Shown here: positions 7,893 to 11,602 of the stretch, piece after piece
Position numbering within the stretch: position 1 is the first letter of the stretch
Layout: each line of letters begins with the position of its first letter
Source: JABDJL01 sp047614505
GTDB taxonomy: Bacteria; Pseudomonadota; Gammaproteobacteria; Xanthomonadales; SZUA-36
Reading direction: 5' to 3'
NCBI GenBank assembly: GCA_047614505.1
Contig: JBLHGQ010000092.1
Span: 1-11,602, forward strand
Length of the DNA: 11,602 bases
The notes under the pieces: model-generated
The model's database searches: none
What the model was told of the DNA's origin: nothing
The model's input: the letters and a program-made list of their open reading frames with translations, nothing else
Program-made: the position numbers and the translations under genes

Positions 7893-7909
7893 CACCGATG
7901 CTGACCAAA

Positions 7910-7967
7910 GCGTAGGAGCGATGGTGCGCATGCATCGCATGGACCATCTCGAATTGCTTCGGTTAGC
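7910..7967 (+). repeat. REP-like palindromic repeat, copy 1
   Basis: Runs from GCGTAGGAGCG to the tail TTCGGTTAGC, 18 bases after the dtd stop. The GTAG-GAGCG head followed by a palindromic core is the hallmark layout of REP elements mobilised by RAYT transposases. Two alternative stems can form: GCGATG (7918-7923) with CATCGC (7933-7938), or GATGGT with ACCATC (7943-7948). Compared with copies 2 and 3, the tail reads CGAATTGCTTCGG instead of CGAACGTGGTTTCGG. The same tail form occurs in the diverged copy after trkH. Confidence 0.75.
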
Positions 7968-8001
7968 ACAGAAATGGAATCGGTCGAGCACCGGTAACTA
8001 C

Positions 8002-8071
8002 TTTTGAAGGACGCCGTGTATACATCCATGTAGGCTCGTCCGCATCATCCCTGATGCGTATGCCTTCAAAA
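8002..8071. repeat. Nested inverted-repeat element, unrelated to the GTAG family
   Basis: A 70-base element between repeat copies 1 and 2. The outer arms TTTTGAAGG (8002-8010) and CCTTCAAAA (8063-8071) are perfect 9-bp complements. Inside are TACAT-CC-ATGTA (8021-8032) and a perfect 7-bp hairpin CGCATCA-TCCC-TGATGCG (8041-8058). The three-way nesting gives a cruciform or clover-like fold. No coding potential is apparent. It could be a second family of interspersed palindrome; there is only one copy in the window. In the plus direction, pairing could also place it as a structured 3' end for dtd. Confidence 0.6.
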
Positions 8072-8126
8072 TCAGTCTCCCGCTCCTCTCCTGATAGATC
8101 GTGCAGCTATCGGAATGTATAACGAA

Positions 8127-8278
8127 GCGTAGGAGCGATGGTGCGCTTGCATCGCATGGACCATCTCGAACGTGGTTTCGGTTAGCGACCATGCATACCA
8201 AAGCGTAGGAGCGATGGTGCGCATGCATCGCATGGACCATCTCGAACGTGGTTTCGGTTAGCGACCATGCATACCAAA
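8127..8278 (+). repeat. Tandem REP-like repeats, copies 2 and 3, period 76 bases
   Basis: Two head-to-tail units starting at 8127 and 8203; the next head is at 8279, so the period is exactly 76 bases. Each unit comprises the GTAG head and palindromic core, the tail CGTGGTTTCGGTTAGC, and a linker GACCATGCATACCAAA. The two units appear to differ by a single base (GCGCTTGC against GCGCATGC). Such near-identity suggests recent duplication. The cores can form GCGATG/CATCGC or GATGGT/ACCATC stems. Reading frames that cross these units on the minus strand are a by-product of the repeat and not genes. Confidence 0.8.
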
Positions 8279-8395
8279 GCGTAGGAGCGATGGTGCGCTT
8301 GCGGAGCAAGTGCCATCGCGAAGCTTTTTAGCCATCGCGAAGTTTTTTAGCCATCGCGAAGCTTTTTAGCCTTCGCGAATGTGGTTTCGGTTGGC
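8279..8395 (+). repeat. Mosaic REP-like copy 4 with perfect-arm hairpin and family tail
   Basis: It begins with the same head as copies 1-3 but changes after GCGCTTGC. Here GCGATGG (8287-8293) pairs with CCATCGC (8313-8319), and CTTGC (8298-8302) pairs with GCAAG (8306-8310) around a GGA loop. This is the classical REP form, a stem ending in CGCGA. After three 19-base repeats it rejoins the family tail as GTGGTTTCGGTTGGC (8381-8395). The hairpin is followed within ten bases by TTTTT, so it could work as an intrinsic terminator for dtd, although the GAAGC between stem and T-run is not ideal. Confidence 0.65.
8312..8381 (+). repeat. Three-fold 19-base direct repeat plus partial fourth
   Basis: GCCATCGCGAAGCTTTTTA occurs at 8312-8330, 8331-8349 (one change, C to T) and 8350-8368, with a degenerate partial unit GCCTTCGCGAATG at 8369-8381. 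Units abut with no spacer. Each carries the 3' arm of the copy 4 hairpin plus a T-run, so the array looks like slippage duplication of the hairpin's right arm. The last junction forms an 8-bp perfect stem, TCGCGAAG (8354-8361) with CTTCGCGA (8371-8378). Confidence 0.8.
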
Positions 8396-8415
8396 AGTAT
8401 TACAAAAGAAGAGGA

Positions 8416-9813
8416 CTACAACTCAGCGGTTTCTTCCCGGCCCTTAAGCTTTCTCGTAAGCGTATTACGGCCGACACCGAGTAGTTTTGCAGCCTCAATT
8501 TTACGGCCATTGGTGTGCTCCAAAGCGCACTCGAGCATCACTTCCTCCAGTTGTTCCCTGACTTCTGCCATTAAATCAGAGCGGCCATCCACCAGCGCCG
8601 AACGCGTCCATTGGCGAAGTTTTTCTGACCAGGAGCCGTTGTGGCCGTTCTGGTATCGGGTGTCAACTTCAATGTTTATGTCTTCGGGATAGACCTGTTC
8701 CCCAGGTGCCATAACGCAGACGTGCTGACACAAGTTTTGCAACTGTCGCACGTTTCCAGACCATGGCATGGCCTTCATCAGCTCCAGCGTTTCCGGGCGC
8801 AGACGTTTCTCTTCCAGTCCAATATCTTTTGCCGCCTGATTGAGAAAATGCTGTGCCAGCACGGGAATATCTTCAACCCGATCCCGCAAGGGCGGAAGGG
8901 TAATATTAATTACATTCAGGCGGTGATAGAGATCTTCCCGAAATCCCCCATTTCGAATTTTTGCCGGCAGATCCTGATGCGTTGCGGCAATAATACGCAC
9001 ATCAGCACTCAACATATCCCGCCCACCAACCCGGTAATAATCACCTTCTGCAAGAACACGCAAAAGCCGGGTCTGGAGGCTTAATGGCATATCCCCGATT
9101 TCGTCAAGAAATAAGGTGCCACTTGCAGCCTCTTCAAAGCGTCCTGCTCTGCGCTCATGCGCGCCAGTGAATGCGCCGCGTTCATGGCCAAACAATTCCG
9201 ACTCCAACAACTCAGCGGGCACGGCTGCAGTATTAATCGCAACAAAGGGCCCTGCTGATCTGGGACTGTGCTCATGCAAGGCACGCGCGACCAGGTCCTT
9301 TCCGGTTCCCGTTTCACCAGTGATCAAAACACTGACACTTGAGCGCGAAAGCCTCCCGACGGTCCGGAAAACTTCCTGCATAGGTGCGGAGTCGCCCAAC
9401 AGCCGGTTTTTGGGAACAACATCAGATGAAGTTTCAAGCCCATCTGAGCCTGCTGCCGCACGCGCCACAACCTGGAGAACCTGGTCGAGGTCGAAGGGCT
9501 TGGGTATGTAATCGAAAACGCCGTGTTTGAATGCCGCAACAGCCTGATCCAGATCAGAGTGCCCTGTAATCGCAATAACCGGCACGTTCTTCTTTAATCG
9601 CAGCAGATTGTCTATGACAAGCAACCCGTCGTCGTCAGGCAGGTGAATGTCAGTGACGATCACATTTGGAGTAGCGATCTCAAGCGCAGCGCACACTGCA
9701 GCGACCGAGGTAAACAATTCCACTTTATGCCCGGCCCGGCTAAGTGCACGCTCAAGCACGAAACGAATGGCTTCGTCATCATCAACAATCCACACTCTGG
9801 CAGGTTTATTCAT
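8416..9813 (-). CDS. ntrC: Nitrogen regulator NtrC, sigma-54-dependent activator
   Basis: Response regulator and enhancer-binding protein that, once phosphorylated by NtrB, activates sigma-54 promoters of nitrogen assimilation genes. It has 465 residues, close to E. coli NtrC (469). The receiver domain (about 5-120) carries D11/D12, phospho-acceptor D55, T83 and K105. The AAA+ domain (about 138-380) is complete: Walker A GETGTGKD (166-173), the GAFTGA sigma-54 contact loop (213-218), Walker B FLDEIG (235-240), arginine fingers in FREDLYHRL (291-299), and sensor II in WSGNVRQL (351-358). The C-terminal Fis-type helix-turn-helix is at about 424-458 (KIEAAKLLGVGRNTLTRKLK). Its ATG (9811-9813) overlaps the ntrB stop by eight bases, indicating translational coupling. 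The gene is convergent with dtd across the repeat-filled gap. No feature suggests loss of function, in contrast with NtrX in the same window. Confidence 0.97.
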   Translation of the reverse strand: MNKPARVWIVDDDEAIRFVLERALSRAGHKVELFTSVAAVCAALEIATPNVIVTDIHLPDDDGLLVIDNLLRLKKNVPVIAITGHSDLDQAVAAFKHGVFDYIPKPFDLDQVLQVVARAAAGSDGLETSSDVVPKNRLLGDSAPMQEVFRTVGRLSRSSVSVLITGETGTGKDLVARALHEHSPRSAGPFVAINTAAVPAELLESELFGHERGAFTGAHERRAGRFEEAASGTLFLDEIGDMPLSLQTRLLRVLAEGDYYRVGGRDMLSADVRIIAATHQDLPAKIRNGGFREDLYHRLNVINITLPPLRDRVEDIPVLAQHFLNQAAKDIGLEEKRLRPETLELMKAMPWSGNVRQLQNLCQHVCVMAPGEQVYPEDINIEVDTRYQNGHNGSWSEKLRQWTRSALVDGRSDLMAEVREQLEEVMLECALEHTNGRKIEAAKLLGVGRNTLTRKLKGREETAEL

Positions 9814-10819
9814 TAGTCAGAGCCGTATCTTCTTTGTGGATGGGCAGACGCAAGGAGAACCGGCTACCCTGATCAAGCGCCTCATATGACAAAAGGCCAC
9901 CATGTGCGGCAGCAACTTGCTGAGCCAATGCCAGGCCAAGCCCGGTACCGTCACGACGCCCTGTGACAAATGGCAGAAATAACATGGCGCGTAAATGCTC
10001 AGGTACGCCCTCACCATCATCATCGACGTCAATCCGAATACAGGTATTTTTTCCTGCTTGAAAAAGTGCGAATCCATGCTCAATCCGGCTTCGTAATACG
10101 ATCTTTCCGGCTTTAGCCTGGTAAGCATTAAGCACCAGATTCAAAATGATCTGCCGAAGCGCGGACGCATCTCCGCTGATTTGAGGAATGCTTGGGTCAA
10201 AGTCCCTCTCAACAATTATTTCACCGCCTGATTCGGCCATTAATACTTCAATGGCTTCATCCATCACTTTGTGAATGTCGGCATCATTGAGTTCAAGTTT
10301 GGGCTGGCCGAATTTTTGTATCAATTCATCAATCCGGTCCACCTCCCTCATGATCAATCGGGCAAGGGTTCCCAACTCTTGCTCAGCAAGTTCTGCTGCC
10401 ATCATTTGTGCCGCGCCCCGGATACCGCCCAGTGGATTACGAATTTCGTGGCCCAGATTACGGCGTAACAGTTCAAGCATGCCGGTCTGCACTTCGCGTT
10501 GCTTCAATTGTTGCCTTTGATGCTCCCAGCGCAAATCATACATTTCGAGAAGTACAAAATTCTTATCCAGGGCCTGAATGTTGCAGTCATAAAGCCCGCC
10601 AGCCATGTGGCATTCACGCAAGTGCCGACGACCAAGATCTTTACGGGTCAAGGCAATGGCTGCAATCAGATCCGGGGGAACACGATTAATTTGTGCCAGG
10701 GACACACCTTTTGCGCGATCTTTACCGGTACCCAGACACAATTCTGCAGCTTCATTCATTTGCCTGATCCGGTCATTTTCATCAAGTTCCAGGACAACGG
10801 TATCAAGCACGTTCAGCAC
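9806..10819 (-). CDS. ntrB: Nitrogen sensor kinase/phosphatase NtrB
   Basis: Cytoplasmic histidine kinase that phosphorylates or dephosphorylates NtrC according to the PII signal. It has 337 residues (E. coli 349) and no membrane segments. The PAS domain is at about 1-100, and the H-box NLGHEIRNPLGGIRGAAQ has its phospho-acceptor at H124. The N-box is NLVLNAYQA (227-235). The G1 box reads DDDGEG (266-271), where DDGPG is the usual form, and G2 is GTGLGL (291-296), preceded by the family's FVTGRRD. Initiation is at GTG 10817-10819: an in-frame TAA lies only three codons upstream, so this is the earliest possible start, and it aligns with the E. coli N-terminal region (ILNSLINSILLID). An AGGA lies about 11 bases before it. 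It follows the DUF4124 gene by 43 bases and overlaps ntrC by eight. Confidence 0.96.
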   Translation of the reverse strand: MLNVLDTVVLELDENDRIRQMNEAAELCLGTGKDRAKGVSLAQINRVPPDLIAAIALTRKDLGRRHLRECHMAGGLYDCNIQALDKNFVLLEMYDLRWEHQRQQLKQREVQTGMLELLRRNLGHEIRNPLGGIRGAAQMMAAELAEQELGTLARLIMREVDRIDELIQKFGQPKLELNDADIHKVMDEAIEVLMAESGGEIIVERDFDPSIPQISGDASALRQIILNLVLNAYQAKAGKIVLRSRIEHGFALFQAGKNTCIRIDVDDDGEGVPEHLRAMLFLPFVTGRRDGTGLGLALAQQVAAAHGGLLSYEALDQGSRFSLRLPIHKEDTALTNE

Positions 10820-10862
10820 AGGGCTTTAATTCCTGATGGCCGGGTGCAAGCTTCTCTTGCTT

Positions 10863-11471
10863 CTATCCACCGCGGTTCTGGTGACCAGGGGAATTAACCG
10901 AATACTGCCTCACATGAAAAGTCACAGGAGAAGTGGTGGCAATTGTTCGACCTCTTGAGTCAATCAAATTAGCGTACACCGTATGTTCACCCCGCCAAAC
11001 TTCATCAACACTGATGATCGAATTGGTCGAAGGAGCTTGAGCAACACCATTCAGATAAAGTACTACCGCCATTCCTTCCTGAAGCCGGTAACGGGTGGTC
11101 CATGACACGCTGGCAACGTTTTGAGTCCCTATAAATTGCTGATCATTGCGAGGGCTCAATATGGCGAAATCACTGTAGCCACGCTTCAGATCTTGTAGCG
11201 AAGTCACTTCGATCTGGCCGTCTGCGATTCCGTCACCTGTATCAGCCTGACCTTCGGCCGCGGAAGGCACCGGATACGCAACTTGCGGTGAAATGATACT
11301 CAGCTCCCGTAACTTGACGGGTTCTGCGCCTGGTTCCGGCGCCTGGTCTGTGTAAACGACATTGCCGTCCTCATCAATCGTCTTGTACACCTCTGCAATG
11401 GCTGGCAAAGATACCAGCCATGCAAGTACCAAAAATGTGTAAAACCGTCCCTGGTATCCAAATTTCTTCAT
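10863..11471 (-). CDS. Secreted DUF4124-type protein between glnA and ntrB
   Basis: A 202-residue exported protein of unknown function. Residues 1-26 form a signal peptide: basic start MKKFGYQGR, hydrophobic core, and a likely cleavage after AIA (26). The next segment, EVYKTIDEDGNVVYTDQAPEPGAEPVKL in two overlapping parts (27-40 and 41-54), has the pattern of the DUF4124 domain (x-Y-K-x-x-D-x-x-G-x-x-x-Y-T-D-x-P). After a low-complexity linker (about 66-86), residues about 100-190 look like a beta-sandwich with alternating hydrophobic residues (VASVSWTTRY, MAVVLYLNGV, GEHTVYANLIDSRG, SPVTFHV). A strong AGGAGA Shine-Dalgarno (11478-11483) lies six bases before the ATG. It is 21 bases after glnA and 43 before ntrB, so probably cotranscribed. 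I recall DUF4124 genes near glnA/ntrB in other gammaproteobacteria, but their role is unknown. Confidence 0.9.
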   Translation of the reverse strand: MKKFGYQGRFYTFLVLAWLVSLPAIAEVYKTIDEDGNVVYTDQAPEPGAEPVKLRELSIISPQVAYPVPSAAEGQADTGDGIADGQIEVTSLQDLKRGYSDFAILSPRNDQQFIGTQNVASVSWTTRYRLQEGMAVVLYLNGVAQAPSTNSIISVDEVWRGEHTVYANLIDSRGRTIATTSPVTFHVRQYSVNSPGHQNRGG

Positions 11472-11492
11472 ATCGTTTCTCCTGTTATGTAC

Positions 11493-11602
11493 CTAAACAG
11501 AATAGTACATATCAAACTCGACCGGATGTGTCGACATGCGAAAACGCGTCACTTCTTCCATTTTCAGTGCAATGTAGGCATCAATCAGGTCATTATCGAA
11601 GA
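11493..11602 (-). CDS. glnA: Glutamine synthetase, C-terminal end only
   Basis: The last 35 codons and the TAG stop (11493-11495); the rest lies beyond the window. Glutamine synthetase makes glutamine from glutamate, ammonia and ATP. The visible protein ends with LIDAYIALKMEEVTRFRM followed by STHPVEFDMYYSV, which matches the highly conserved end of type I (GSI-beta) glutamine synthetases (HPVEFxxYYSV). The adenylylation tyrosine and active site are not in the window. Only 21 bases separate the stop from the next gene on the same strand and no terminator is visible between them, supporting a glnA-DUF4124-ntrB-ntrC transcript. The expected sigma-54 promoter would lie outside. Confidence 0.95.
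   Translation of the reverse strand, partial: FDNDLIDAYIALKMEEVTRFRMSTHPVEFDMYYSV

Noticed and set aside
7998..8309. Minus-strand open frame of 103 codons over the repeats
   Set aside because: Its translation is itself repetitive because it reads through the 76-base units. It has no family resemblance and no ribosome binding site. The 66-codon frame at 7791-7991 is rejected for the same reason and because it overlaps dtd.
8127..8395. CRISPR array
   Set aside because: The 76-base units abut without unique spacers, the 19-base units have no spacers at all, and no cas gene is present.
10846..10860. Terminator between the DUF4124 gene and ntrB (GCAAG/CTTGC hairpin)
   Set aside because: The stem is only five base pairs and no T-run follows in the transcribed direction.

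Overview
The window reads as chromosomal DNA of a gammaproteobacterium of moderate GC content. TrkA and TrkH keep the E. coli lengths (458 and 483 residues), and NtrC, NtrB and the glutamine synthetase tail are of the enterobacterial/pseudomonad type. The ntrY-ntrX-trkA-trkH order is one I associate with Pseudomonas/Marinobacter-like lineages. The exact genus cannot be fixed from the sequence. All genes look intact and housekeeping in nature, and I see no phage, plasmid, insertion-sequence, CRISPR or tRNA genes.

Layout. (1) Positions 1-6359, plus strand: a tight run of ntrY (5' end outside the window), ntrX, trkA (TTG start overlapping the ntrX stop) and trkH (one base after trkA). This is a nitrogen/redox-type two-component system followed by the two core parts of the Trk potassium uptake system. 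(2) 6360-6478: a convergent gap holding a diverged, inverted REP-like repeat. (3) 6479-7348, minus strand: an LpxL/HtrB-type lipid A acyltransferase, transcribed divergently from dtd (7428-7892, plus), a D-aminoacyl-tRNA deacylase. (4) 7893-8415: a 523-base convergent gap packed with repeats: one isolated and two tandem copies of a GTAG-headed palindromic unit (period exactly 76 bases), a mosaic fourth copy, a three-fold 19-base direct repeat, and an unrelated nested-palindrome element. (5) 8416-11602, minus strand: glnA (last 35 codons), a secreted DUF4124-type protein, ntrB and ntrC, in that transcriptional order.

How they fit together. The minus-strand cluster is the classical nitrogen-control unit: glutamine synthetase, the sensor kinase NtrB and the sigma-54 activator NtrC, with ntrB and ntrC overlapping by 8 bases. 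The plus-strand cluster carries the paralogous NtrY/NtrX pair with potassium uptake genes, so two Ntr phosphorelays sit within 12 kb and converge on each other. NtrC has a complete sigma-54 activator ATPase. NtrX has the same domain order but has lost the GAFTGA loop, the Walker B aspartate and one arginine finger, so it probably does not act as a sigma-54 activator.

The most unusual material is non-coding. One palindromic repeat family occupies both convergent gaps, on either side of the acyltransferase-dtd pair, and is absent from the divergent gap. It looks like a REP/BIME-type family that has undergone local tandem amplification. I found no clearly new protein system here.
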